From Methylobacterium terricola (GTDB lineage: Bacteria > Pseudomonadota > Alphaproteobacteria > Rhizobiales > Beijerinckiaceae), in contig NZ_VDDA01000011.1 in the NCBI RefSeq assembly GCF_006151805.1, forward strand, positions 124,001 to 188,000: a stretch of 64,000 bases of DNA. Direction: 5' to 3'. The notes beneath the pieces were generated by a model, which was not told the DNA's origin, did not search any database, and saw only the letters and a list, made by a program, of their open reading frames with translations. Below are positions 26,901 through 33,954 of this stretch, one piece after another; position 1 is the first letter of the stretch, and each line of letters opens with the position of its first letter. A program made the translations under genes and the position numbers.

Positions 26901-27036
26901 TGTAGAGAACAGTCTTGTACTCGTAATCAACCTCGACGGAACCCTGGTTCGGCTGAGCGATATCGATAATCTCCAGGCCGATGCCATCATCATTGCCAAG
27001 GATATCAACGAACGGAATATTGATAGGAACATACAT
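23920..27036 (-). CDS. Large tail/adhesion protein with discoidin-like domains
   Basis: A 1038-residue structural protein. The N-terminus (residues 1-85) looks like a bacterial Ig-like domain, with VDILGNDDG and a YTVKDSFGQT strand. Around residues 575-710 there is an F5/8 type C (discoidin) domain: IGAHRFWRLSML, ATSESSYYAPQFSAANLIDNDPTTVWAT and WVQYDYGSTPVQIDEIAIT. After a Thr/Ser-only linker a second discoidin-like half follows (YRFQIIRNSND..KEIALTATS). Such domains bind glycans, so a role in host-surface recognition is likely. The ATG overlaps the stop of the nozzle-like gene. Confidence 0.75.
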   Translation of the reverse strand: MYVPINIPFVDILGNDDGIGLEIIDIAQPNQGSVEVDYEYKTVLYTPPTNPFGGDYRDSFLYTVKDSFGQTASSWCFIDVFKDTPPEPDLGDRWRIKINAATGPRAEIISPTPPATCSIQFANLYPTNYTDGNSGTSADTTGSTANTSGFTTDLYIEAPAYNFYKGFIFTGPAPWYVQYNFSADFQPRTSAIGSSKSLDGSNVYTEKGSELRRAPRQFDLQHYDATTDEWKTVWISPESTIASGYMLNSEHNTLWPNRINDEDFLSKPSRHYLIKITSGNAQDYAPQLYDPQTNQPVDTIDHEYYDGGYQDLRTVELQKIDLRTTPGISGALTGGATGFCTTAYDFVDPLNVFESVAGAPSTPTTPATARVVQVAVENDIYTGVKFANPPKAGNLLVNIYNHYINQVGVTSGWTLVNLIDARDQDGIGVAYRVVDANDATQTVFQGAQSYRAEGSSAIYELEGVSWADLDLSVLAVERVGPSVTQTLFPTFDSELVIGMVAQSGASSALPTITGATAGPTCTPDTSTDDDGIGTRAAATFYTTLSGSGSRTISATFGADATRATNLVILSFKTPGANSLPIGAHRFWRLSMLGNSAGYVAGGLGGLQMRASAGGPAVIPSATSESSYYAPQFSAANLIDNDPTTVWATANGGDYPVWVQYDYGSTPVQIDEIAITARDDQYYPQAPTTARFEFSDDGVNWGQAAAITCAAWTQGSTQTFFVGRATSTSTTSTSSTSTTSSYAGYRFQIIRNSNDTLNGFPYYLEYVFPTPVLIKEIALTATSNPDRMPRRFEVQKKDEATGWYETVYVQSTSTTNWSAGETRAFTFPAIREPAGLATAKTFARAALKTPATVSAPQTLSSVSVQALPPEPDPVEDRGDPDSYVTYCYSEGEEWWSIGKLGRTAGIPVLVNHDPILAGPDGSLYRHEVTGQTAFTSPGVGRIYATSGAITPGPDGSLVTVNGVIPDDESGYEATTWHFKTKINSNDVEQIKGPYNSRPDGIIDTRFTARQVEIQVEQAKDGRWTFGEPEFDIKQRGSRR

Positions 27037-29144
27037 TAGAGGATCGGCCCTTCGCCACCGCCAAAATTGACTAGGTTATAATAATTCGGCCGCGGACGAA
27101 GCGGCGGCGGATTAGGAGTTGTGATGTAGACTTCGGCTGAAGAAGTCTGTCCGCTGTTGTTCGCGATTGTGTACGGGAAGCTGTCCTGACGCGTCTCGGG
27201 AAGTTCGAAGACGTGCTCTTCGATGAACACGTAAGGAAAGCCCGTCCACGTGATGTTGACCGGGTACGGCCCGGGGACGAACTGGTCGGAGATCTGCGGC
27301 GCGCCCTGGTTGACGCTGAAGCTGAAATTCCCTGCCACCTTGGTCCAGCCGCTGACCGTTGGGCCTTCGTTGTCACGGGGGCAGACGGACGAGAAATCGA
27401 CCAGGGAGGACTTCGTCAGCGGGTTGCGCTGGTAGCTGAAGCTGGTGCTGGCATCGGCCAGGACGACCGCGAATCGCTTGACGAACGTGTCCTTCGTCAT
27501 CCCCTGCGGGATGGCGATGGTCGTCAGATTGCCGGTCCAGAGCGACGGGGCAACGGTGATCGACCCAGGCACGAAGTACGGGTAGTCGAACACGCCGGCC
27601 TGATGACCCGCGAGGTAGTCGGCCGTGAGGGTCCGGCTCCACAGGCGGGCCCGTGCCACACCATCCACGCTGATATCCTGTTCCAGGGTCCACCCGTCCT
27701 CGATGGTGCCCACCGTGGCGTACGGGGTCAGGCCCGTGGTCAGGACTGAGATCCACGCGAGATCGCCCGGCTTGCAGTAGCTCAGCGATAGGCCGGTGCC
27801 CTGGGCAAGGGTCGATGCGCCGGCGTAGACCGGATCGGCCGGCGGCGGGGTGTAGAGGTACGAGCCGTCCGGGGCGGTCGCGATCCAGCCGCCGTTCGCG
27901 GTGTTCGAAGGCGCGCCGTTCGTCACATCGTCCTGGGTCAGCGGCGTGGTGCCGATCGACGCCACGTGAATCTGTGAGCCGATGTCGTTCCCCAGGATGG
28001 CGGAAGCCGCCATCGGGAACGCGCCGTTGACCAGCGTCACGTCGGTGAAGGTGTTGTCGATGGCCTTGATCGGCGACGGGGCGTCCACCTTGGTCTTCGA
28101 CTTGTAATACCAAGTCACCTCGTCGAACACGTTGTTGACGACGGCGTGGGTGCGAAGACGGGCCCACTTCGGGTCCATGTCCTCCAGCAGGTAATCCATC
28201 ACCGTGCAAGGAATGTCGCGGACGACGCCGTTCGAGTAGCGCTTGAATCCGGAACGGGTCATCCACATCGCGTCACCGTTGAAGGTGGCGACCGCGTACG
28301 GGCAGATCAGCGAGGTGTTCTCAGAGATCTTCTGGAAGCCGTGGACCAACTGGCCACCGATGAACTTCATCAGGAAGACTTCGGACTGGCTGAAGATCAG
28401 CGAGCCGTCGCGTACACTGCGGATGGTCGAGAGCGCCGAGGTCGCGTCGAGATCCAGATTACCCGCGGTGTTCGAGAGCGAGGCGTAATCCCAGTCCGTG
28501 AAGTCCTCGCGCGAGCACCACGCGACGCGCCGGCTGTTGCCGTCCGCGCCGATCGCGATGACGAATCGCTCAGGGCTGACGAGGAAGCTGCGGTTGGCCC
28601 GCGGTACCGGCGGTGCGCCATCTTTCGCCTTCACCTCTTGGAAGCGCTGCACCGGGCCCTTGCGGGGATCGAACACCAGCAAGCGGCCGTCCGTCTCGGA
28701 CATGCCCATCAGCAGGGTGCCGAAATTGTCCAGGGTGATCAGGTTGCAGGTGAGGAAGTCGTCCGGCTCGGGCTCATCCCGGCCCGTGCCGAAATCCCCA
28801 TCGCCGAACAAGCCGACGCCGAATCCGCCGACCGCCGAGGTGGTCTCATCCGGGATGAACCGGTCCGGCGTGATGTCGATAAGCTGCGTCTCCCACAGGC
28901 TGTAGAAGCCGGCGTCGCAGCCGATCGCCACGTGGCGCGCCTCGTTGGTCGAGAGCCAGCCATAGATGGTCCGGGCCGTGGAGGTCAGAAGGGGGACATC
29001 GATCTTCGTCCAGCCGCCGATCGGAGCCATGACGCCTTCGCGCCACCGCACCAGGGAGGTGTCGTACCAGCGGTTCGGCGTCGATTTGCTGGTGGCCCCG
29101 CGGACGACTCCGGGCGGGATCTGGATAGGCGTCTTGAACTGCAT
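27036..29144 (-). CDS. Tail nozzle/hub-like structural protein with an added Ig-like region
   Basis: A 702-residue protein starting at the ATG at 29144, 5 bases after TAAATA. The N-terminal 370 residues have the repeated-blade pattern (RWYDTSLVRWREGVMAPIGGW, FDPRKGPVQRFQ, RRVAWCSREDFTDW, MWMTRSGFKRYSNGVVRDI) seen in beta-propeller nozzle or P22 gp10-like hub proteins of short tails. The C-terminal 330 residues switch to Ig-like or cadherin-like beta domains, similar in style to the next gene. It probably closes the tail tube and carries adhesion domains. The family assignment is by pattern only. Confidence 0.6.
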   Translation of the reverse strand: MQFKTPIQIPPGVVRGATSKSTPNRWYDTSLVRWREGVMAPIGGWTKIDVPLLTSTARTIYGWLSTNEARHVAIGCDAGFYSLWETQLIDITPDRFIPDETTSAVGGFGVGLFGDGDFGTGRDEPEPDDFLTCNLITLDNFGTLLMGMSETDGRLLVFDPRKGPVQRFQEVKAKDGAPPVPRANRSFLVSPERFVIAIGADGNSRRVAWCSREDFTDWDYASLSNTAGNLDLDATSALSTIRSVRDGSLIFSQSEVFLMKFIGGQLVHGFQKISENTSLICPYAVATFNGDAMWMTRSGFKRYSNGVVRDIPCTVMDYLLEDMDPKWARLRTHAVVNNVFDEVTWYYKSKTKVDAPSPIKAIDNTFTDVTLVNGAFPMAASAILGNDIGSQIHVASIGTTPLTQDDVTNGAPSNTANGGWIATAPDGSYLYTPPPADPVYAGASTLAQGTGLSLSYCKPGDLAWISVLTTGLTPYATVGTIEDGWTLEQDISVDGVARARLWSRTLTADYLAGHQAGVFDYPYFVPGSITVAPSLWTGNLTTIAIPQGMTKDTFVKRFAVVLADASTSFSYQRNPLTKSSLVDFSSVCPRDNEGPTVSGWTKVAGNFSFSVNQGAPQISDQFVPGPYPVNITWTGFPYVFIEEHVFELPETRQDSFPYTIANNSGQTSSAEVYITTPNPPPLRPRPNYYNLVNFGGGEGPIL

Positions 29145-29149
29145 GGCTG

Positions 29150-29155
29150 TATTTA
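29150..29155 (-). promoter_or_regulatory. TAAATA start-adjacent motif (nozzle gene)
   Basis: TAAATA lies 5 bases before the ATG at 29144, flanked by GGCT and AGCC. It follows the post-stop stem-loop at 29191-29222, so a new transcription unit may start here. Confidence 0.5.
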
Positions 29156-29190
29156 GCCGTGCCGTGTCAGGCGACCGGGGAGGTGAAACG

Positions 29191-29222
29191 GAGCTGTCGA
29201 CCGGCTGTGCGCCGGCCAGCTC
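29191..29222 (-). terminator. Phage post-stop stem-loop, copy 1
   Basis: GAGCTG...CCGG pairs with CCGG...CAGCTC a few bases after the stop codon of the minus-strand gene at 29228. The outer AACGG and CGTT extend the stem. There is no T-tract. Related copies are at 36341-36369, 40081-40112 and, in altered form, 52711-52757. Confidence 0.5.
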
Positions 29223-29227
29223 GCCCG

Positions 29228-29704
29228 TTACCGGAGGACCAGTTCCACGTCGAAGTTGACGAAGAAGTACGTCTCGTCGCCGCACTTCGCGACGGTCTTC
29301 TTCACGATCCGGTACGGGCCGGGCGGCATGAACTTGGGCAGGACGAAGATCTCGTCGGCCACCCAGGTGCCTTTATCGAGCCAGTTGTTGAAGGTGGTCC
29401 AGTGATGGACTGCGTTGCTGTCCTTGCCGATCAGCAGGTTGGCCACCCGCATCTCACAGCGTTCGGTCCGGATGTACTCGTTGTGGACGTAAATCAGGTC
29501 GCCGCGGCGGGCGGTCGTGATCGGTTTCGCCTTGTTGCCGGCGTGGATGTAGGGTTTGCCCACGACCTGATGGACATAGGCGTCGCGCTTCTCCACCTGC
29601 TCCTGATGATGCGTGTTCAGCCACTGGGTCCCGGCGAGAACGAACGCGACGAGACCCAGGGTCCAGAGTACGGAGCGACTGTTCTTGAGAATCCTCTTGA
29701 TCAT
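29228..29704 (-). CDS. Membrane-anchored phage protein of the lysis region
   Basis: A 158-residue protein with one N-terminal transmembrane segment (VLWTLGLVAFVLAGTQWL, about residues 12-30) after a basic start, and a soluble domain presumably in the periplasm with HHWTTFNNWLDKGTWVADEIFVLP and two Cys. Its ATG overlaps the upstream stop (ATGA). It follows endolysin, holin and a coiled-coil membrane protein, so an i-spanin-like or accessory lysis role is possible, but it has no long coiled coil and no family match I can name. Confidence 0.55.
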   Translation of the reverse strand: MIKRILKNSRSVLWTLGLVAFVLAGTQWLNTHHQEQVEKRDAYVHQVVGKPYIHAGNKAKPITTARRGDLIYVHNEYIRTERCEMRVANLLIGKDSNAVHHWTTFNNWLDKGTWVADEIFVLPKFMPPGPYRIVKKTVAKCGDETYFFVNFDVELVLR

Positions 29705-30102
29705 GGTTTCAGGCCCGGAATTGTAATACCAAGTTTCTGTGCCACGTAGGTCAGCACAGCAACGCCGACCGCGCTCAAGGTCCGCCAGATGATCTGCTGA
29801 ACCTTCTCTTCCATCACGTCCACGCGCTTCTTCAGGGCCGCCAAGTCGTCAGCATCAGCCTTGCTCGTCTTGAGCGCTGCGATTTCCGCCGTGTTGCCGT
29901 CGATCTTGTCCTTCAGCATCGGAATGGCCTGCATGGCCATACGAATGGTCTTGAGATCGTGCTTGATCTCGTTCTCGATGCTCTCAAGTCGCCGGTTGGA
30001 CTCTTTGGTTGACTCCTCAATGCGTGCGACACTGATCTTGACATCGCCAAGCTCGGCATTCATCTCGCGAAGTTCTGTACGGAGATTGGCTTCGTCGGGC
30101 AT
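29701..30102 (-). CDS. Coiled-coil protein with a C-terminal membrane segment
   Basis: A 133-residue protein. Residues 1-100 form a long charged coiled coil (LRTELREMNAELGDVKISVARIEE, then SNRRLESIENEIKHDLKTI), and residues about 108-125 are a single transmembrane helix (TLSAVGVAVLTYVAQKLG). The start is the ATG at 30102, 6 bases after the holin stop; a much longer open frame upstream overlaps the holin and is spurious. The layout resembles hemolysin XhlA-like or other accessory holin proteins. Confidence 0.6.
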   Translation of the reverse strand: MPDEANLRTELREMNAELGDVKISVARIEESTKESNRRLESIENEIKHDLKTIRMAMQAIPMLKDKIDGNTAEIAALKTSKADADDLAALKKRVDVMEEKVQQIIWRTLSAVGVAVLTYVAQKLGITIPGLKP

Positions 30103-30107
30103 CGACG

Positions 30108-30515
30108 TTACTTCTTCATCGTCGAGGTGATCTTCTCGGCCGTCCGTGCCACGCCGTAGCCACCCACCAGGGTCAGCATCGCGTCCAGATACGGCTGGGG
30201 AAATTGAGCCATAGCCTGGGTGACCGACTGCGCCACGTGGGTGCCGGCGAGCGCATCGAACGCGCTGGCGAGGATCGTGAATCCGAAGCTCGTCACCAGC
30301 CCGAGACAGATCAGCGGGCGCATATTCGCGGTGAGCCACGATTCCGAAGCCGCGTCCGCCGCCATGACCTTCGACATCGCCTCGTATCGGGCGGAATCCG
30401 CTTCCGACAGGGTCTTGATCAGTTCGGCCTGCGCGTCGGCCGCGGCCTTCGGATCGGGGATGAACTTCTGAATCAGCGGAATCAGGGAGGGGAGTAGTGC
30501 CAGGAGAGCGCCCAT
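30108..30515 (-). CDS. Holin (three-TM type)
   Basis: A 135-residue protein with a hydrophobic N-terminus (LLALLPSLIPLIQKFI), an amphipathic helix with SEADSARYEAMSKVMAADA, then two further hydrophobic segments (PLICLGLVTSFGFTILASAF and PYLDAMLTLVGGYGVART). This is the layout of the three-TM holin family known from gene-transfer-agent and alphaproteobacterial phage lysis cassettes. It starts directly after the endolysin stop, which supports a two-gene lysis unit. Confidence 0.8.
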   Translation of the reverse strand: MGALLALLPSLIPLIQKFIPDPKAAADAQAELIKTLSEADSARYEAMSKVMAADAASESWLTANMRPLICLGLVTSFGFTILASAFDALAGTHVAQSVTQAMAQFPQPYLDAMLTLVGGYGVARTAEKITSTMKK

Positions 30516-31046
30516 TCATGCCTTTCCGCGGATGCGATGAATCAGTTGAGCAAAGAAGCCGGGCCCGGAACTTGCCGGAGCCGGGGTTTGGACCGGCTCC
30601 TCGACAGGTTTGTTGTTAACAGGTGTGTTGAAAAGCTTTGCCTCGTCGGCCCGACGACGGGTCAGGCCAGCCAGTACTTTGCCGCCGGCCTTGTTCCACT
30701 TCGGAAATTCGGCAGCCGCGGCCTTGAAGTCGCCGGCATTGACCTTCTTTAGCAAGGTCGAAGACTTCAGATTGCCCTCACCCAGATTGTAGGCGAAGCT
30801 GACCAGGGCCGCGAATTGGTTCTCGTTGAGAGGAACTGTGACGTTCTTCTCTACCGCCTTCTCGAACTTGACGAGATCGCGGCTGAACAGGTCTTCGGCC
30901 TGAGCCAGGGTGATGGTCATCCCCTTGGTCACGCCAAGGGTCGTTCCCCAGCCGATGGTCCAAACACCGGCGGGGCACTTGTAGGCGGTGAGCTTCAGTC
31001 CTTCGAAGGACTTGATCAGATCCTTGCCGGTTTCATTGGTACGCAT
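30516..31046 (-). CDS. Endolysin, GH24 phage lysozyme
   Basis: A 176-residue T4-lysozyme-like muramidase. Catalytic positions are Glu15 in SFEGL, Cys24 in the place of T4 Asp20, and Thr30 in WTIGWGTT, the E-8-C-5-T pattern also known from P1 Lyz. Later family blocks include NENQFAALVSFAYNLG and TRRRADEAKLF. There is no signal or SAR anchor at the N-terminus, so release needs the holin. A Pro-rich linker leads to a short basic, aromatic tail (FFAQLIHRIRGKA). The ATG lies 4 bases after TAAATA. Confidence 0.92.
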   Translation of the reverse strand: MRTNETGKDLIKSFEGLKLTAYKCPAGVWTIGWGTTLGVTKGMTITLAQAEDLFSRDLVKFEKAVEKNVTVPLNENQFAALVSFAYNLGEGNLKSSTLLKKVNAGDFKAAAAEFPKWNKAGGKVLAGLTRRRADEAKLFNTPVNNKPVEEPVQTPAPASSGPGFFAQLIHRIRGKA

Positions 31047-31050
31047 CCCA

Positions 31051-31056
31051 TATTTA
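31051..31056 (-). promoter_or_regulatory. TAAATA start-adjacent motif (endolysin)
   Basis: The motif is centred in CATCCCACTAAATATGGGATG, a 7-bp perfect inverted repeat; the last ATG is the endolysin start codon. Confidence 0.5.
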
Positions 31057-31064
31057 GTGGGATG

Positions 31065-31946
31065 TTACTTCCAGTTGGCCGCTCCGATACCCGGACCACC
31101 GCCATTCATCCCGCCGTAATGCGAGGAATGATTTCCGCCGTTGCCGATGAAGATCTTCCACGTCTGGCCGGGCTGGGGCGCGTCGGCGTCGGTCTTTCTC
31201 CAGACCTTCATCACGTGGGCACCGGGCGCACCCGCGCCGCCCATCGACATGCTGTTGCCGAGGTAGGGAGCCGGATCGCCGCCACGGCCGCCCTCAGTGG
31301 TGTTGACGCGATCCTTGGCGGTCTGGTTGCGGACGGAGGCCACCGCGGGCGTGCCGACAGCCGGCGGAACCGGAGAAGGGGGTATGCCCCTGAGAGCGAG
31401 CCAGCCGTTGGCGCGGCCCCAGCCCGCGCCTGCGCCACCGCCGCCGGCCGTGAGCCACGCGTTGGTGACGGTCGGGGACGGGGTGTACAGGGCGGAACCA
31501 CCCTGGCTCGCCGCGATACTGACCGGCTGGCTCAGGACGATATCCCCATCAGGCCCAACCACGTACGAGCCTTGACCGGGCACGCCGTCGAATCCCTGGG
31601 CATCGTAGCGCGATCCGATCACGGTTCCGTCGTACGTGCTCTCACCCGAGGACCCACCGCCGCCGAAGATATCGAAGTTGAACTCTTCGTTGTACGACGG
31701 AATGACGAAGGTGTAGAGGCCGGGCTTGTCCCACTTCTTCTGGCCGGGCTGAAAGTTGTCCGAGGTCGCCCCGTAGAAGTCGCTGAAATTGATCTTGCCG
31801 CTCTTCGGGATCTTGGCGTTGGCCGGGATGTCCGGGACGTACTTGCCGCCCCGGTAGTACTCGGTGATGCTCGTCGGCGCTTCGCCACCGAACACCGCCT
31901 GGATCATCGAGAGGCTGATCGGGCCGGAGGTGGGAAGCGAGGCCAT
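31065..31946 (-). CDS. Gly-rich tail fibre protein
   Basis: A 293-residue protein. The N-terminal module LPTSGPISLSMIQAVFGG...SITEYYRGGKYVPDIPANAKIPKSGKI is a common phage fibre tip motif (ISLSDFYG/FYGAT type), followed by a Gly-rich beta domain ending GNGGNHSSHYGG. The middle contains NFDIFGGGGSSG and GGGGAGAGWGRA loops typical of receptor-binding fibre ends. It overlaps the S74 fibre gene by one base (TAATG). Likely virion-exposed and host-range determining. Confidence 0.7.
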   Translation of the reverse strand: MASLPTSGPISLSMIQAVFGGEAPTSITEYYRGGKYVPDIPANAKIPKSGKINFSDFYGATSDNFQPGQKKWDKPGLYTFVIPSYNEEFNFDIFGGGGSSGESTYDGTVIGSRYDAQGFDGVPGQGSYVVGPDGDIVLSQPVSIAASQGGSALYTPSPTVTNAWLTAGGGGAGAGWGRANGWLALRGIPPSPVPPAVGTPAVASVRNQTAKDRVNTTEGGRGGDPAPYLGNSMSMGGAGAPGAHVMKVWRKTDADAPQPGQTWKIFIGNGGNHSSHYGGMNGGGPGIGAANWK

Positions 31947-32848
31947 TAGCGCTTCCCTTCCAGGGCCTCGACGCGCCCCGCCAGTTCCTGCACCGCGGCG
32001 ATCAGCGGGGCCACCAAGTTGGCGTAGGCCACCGACTTGATCCCGTGGTCGTTCTCACGGACCAGTTCGGGGATGACCTTCTCCAGTTCCTGAGCGATCA
32101 CGCCGAGGGAGCGAGATTCGTCCTCGATACGGGTGAATCGGACCGGGCGGATGGCCTTGACCAGATCCAGGCCGTCTTCGATCGTGAACACCATCTTCTT
32201 CAGGCGCTCATCCGACATCGCGGTTTCGTCGCCCGACGTGGTCCAGTTGCCGCCGGCATCGAGCGAGGCCCGGGATGCGCCACCGCTGAAGAAGGCGTAG
32301 GTCTTGGACTGGCGGTTGAAGGTCAGGCTCGAATCGTTGTCGAACTGGACGATCACGTTGAAGCCGGAGACGGTCAGGTACGACTGATCGTCGAGGCGGA
32401 ACGACGGGCCGCGCACCTCACCCAGCAGCGTGCCGCCGGTGATCGGCAGGTACGAACCGTCGCCCTTCACCAGCACCGGCTGACCCTTGTACTTCAGGCC
32501 GGTCGTATCGACGGTCAGAAGCTCTGTGTTGCCGTCGTGGGTGCGGATGTGGAAGTTGTCGCCGGCCACGTCGAGATAGTGGCGCTGAACGTTGGCCTGG
32601 GTGTCGAGGGCGTCGAATTCGTGCGTCCCGCCGGAGAAGATCAGGCCCTGAGAGTTGGTGGCGAAGGTCAGAGACCCGGTCATCGCGTCGCCGGCCTTCT
32701 TCACCGCCGCCAGGGAGACCGTGTCCACGTCCTTCAGCTTGGTGTCGATCAGGTCGAGCGCATCGTTGTGCAGCGTGCCCCAGCGGTTGCGGGCTCCGCC
32801 CACCTCGGGCTTCGGGAAGTTAAAGTTCGAAGTGTATGAATCGGCCAC
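31946..32848 (-). CDS. Tail fibre with S74 intramolecular chaperone domain
   Basis: A 300-residue fibre protein. Residues 1-200 are beta-rich (SLTFATNSQGLIFSGGTHEF and LLTVDTTGLKYKG repeats). From about residue 208, AMSDERLKKMVFTIEDGLDLVKAIRPVRFT and LGVIAQELEKVIPELV define the peptidase S74 autoprocessing chaperone, whose Ser is the cleavage nucleophile; a terminal coiled coil (LAGRVEALEGKR) drives trimer formation. GTG start with GAGG upstream. Confidence 0.85.
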   Translation of the reverse strand: MADSYTSNFNFPKPEVGGARNRWGTLHNDALDLIDTKLKDVDTVSLAAVKKAGDAMTGSLTFATNSQGLIFSGGTHEFDALDTQANVQRHYLDVAGDNFHIRTHDGNTELLTVDTTGLKYKGQPVLVKGDGSYLPITGGTLLGEVRGPSFRLDDQSYLTVSGFNVIVQFDNDSSLTFNRQSKTYAFFSGGASRASLDAGGNWTTSGDETAMSDERLKKMVFTIEDGLDLVKAIRPVRFTRIEDESRSLGVIAQELEKVIPELVRENDHGIKSVAYANLVAPLIAAVQELAGRVEALEGKR

Positions 32849-32864
32849 TGAAAATCCTCACAAA

Positions 32865-33653
32865 TTAATAACGGTCCCAAGTCCCGGTCATCTTCGGCAG
32901 ATCAGCCCAGGGATCATCAGGGTAAACAGGCATCGGAACCCAACTGTCATTATCAATGACGTACGGCGTCCAGTTGACGTATTTAGTGGATGCTGTGGCG
33001 CTGAAACTGTCGGGCGATTCGACCGCCGTCATGACGCCGAAGGTGGTCGTGAATCCGTCGCCCGCGAATGAATCCGGCTGTTCGGTGACCACCATCGTGC
33101 CGATGGTCGTGAGGGTGACGCCGGCCCCGATCGCCACGAAGGTGTCGGGGGCTTCGGTCGCCGCGAGATCGCCGGTGACCGTGGTGGTACCGATCGCCGC
33201 GAAGGTGTCGGGCTGCTCAGTCGCCGAGAGGGTGCCGGGGACGGTGATGGTGGCCGAGGCCAGGAAGGAGTCGGGGGCCTCGGTGGCCGCCAGGATGCCG
33301 GTGGTCGCCAGCGTGATGCCGGCCCCAACCGCCTGGAAGGAATCCGGCGCTTCGGTCGCTGAGAGCGATCCCGCGGTGCTGGTGATCCCGGTTGCCAGGA
33401 AGGAGTCGGGGGCCTCTGTGGCCGCCAGGGTGCCCGTGGTGACCACAGTCGCCGCAGAGCCTGCGGCCAGGAACGTGTCGGGCTGTTCGGTCGCCGAGAG
33501 GGTCCCTGAGACGACCACAGCCGCCGAGGACCCGGTCGCCAGGAACGTGTCGGGCTGTTCGACAGCCGCCATCGCCCCGGTGACCACCTGAGCGGTGGAT
33601 CTTCCGGATGACGCGAGCGGCGCTGAGGCGAGGGGGTAGGACGCGAGGATCAC
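32865..33653 (-). CDS. PDSF tandem-repeat phage protein
   Basis: A 262-residue protein in which residues about 25-225 consist of nine tandem repeats of 21-24 residues with consensus GxLxATExPDSFxAxG. The C-terminal 40 residues are different: NWTPYVIDNDSWVPMPVYPD, an aromatic-rich cap. The GTG start at 33653 is 4 bases after TAAATA. The DNA repeats are also conserved, so copy number could change by recombination. It lies among the fibre genes and shares its repeat with the protein at 23373. Function unknown. Confidence 0.65.
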   Translation of the reverse strand: MILASYPLASAPLASSGRSTAQVVTGAMAAVEQPDTFLATGSSAAVVVSGTLSATEQPDTFLAAGSAATVVTTGTLAATEAPDSFLATGITSTAGSLSATEAPDSFQAVGAGITLATTGILAATEAPDSFLASATITVPGTLSATEQPDTFAAIGTTTVTGDLAATEAPDTFVAIGAGVTLTTIGTMVVTEQPDSFAGDGFTTTFGVMTAVESPDSFSATASTKYVNWTPYVIDNDSWVPMPVYPDDPWADLPKMTGTWDRY

Positions 33654-33657
33654 GTCC

Positions 33658-33663
33658 TATTTA
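33658..33663 (-). promoter_or_regulatory. TAAATA start-adjacent motif (repeat protein)
   Basis: TAAATA with a 4-base spacer to the GTG start at 33653. Confidence 0.45.
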
Positions 33664-33676
33664 TCGGGGCGTCGGC

Positions 33677-33946
33677 TTACTTCAGGACGTTCTCAAACCG
33701 CAGCATCTGCGTGACGGCCAGGGCCCGGTCAGAGCGCGACAGGCTCGGGTCGAGGCTGTCCAGCGTGGCCAGGATCGCATCGGCGATGTCCTGATCCGTG
33801 ATCACCCACCAGTCGTAGGTCACCGAGTACGTCCCATCCCCGTTCGGGGTTGCGACGATGTTCGAGCGGTCGGGGTTCGCGTTCAAGTCGTCGATGTCGG
33901 CCTGAGTGGCATTCTCAGCGACGGACGGGAAGATATAACCGATCAT
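33677..33946 (-). CDS. Small phage protein of the fibre operon
   Basis: An 89-residue acidic protein with MIGYIFPSVAENATQADIDDLNANPD at the start (in two parts: beta strand then helix), an aromatic strand TYDWWVITDQDIADAIL and a C-terminal helix. AAAGGAAC lies 4 bases upstream of the ATG, and the stop of the LamG protein is within that ribosome site. It could be a fibre chaperone or cap; no family is recognised. Confidence 0.6.
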   Translation of the reverse strand: MIGYIFPSVAENATQADIDDLNANPDRSNIVATPNGDGTYSVTYDWWVITDQDIADAILATLDSLDPSLSRSDRALAVTQMLRFENVLK

Positions 33947-33954
33947 GAGTTCCT

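Noticed and set aside
32980..32985. TAAATA inside the PDSF repeat gene
   Set aside because: No start codon at the usual distance; the bases code in frame for Thr-Lys-Tyr-Val. Treated as chance.
32865..33653. CRISPR array or diversity-generating retroelement
   Set aside because: The repeats are protein-coding, in frame and without unique spacers; no cas genes, reverse transcriptase or template repeat are seen.
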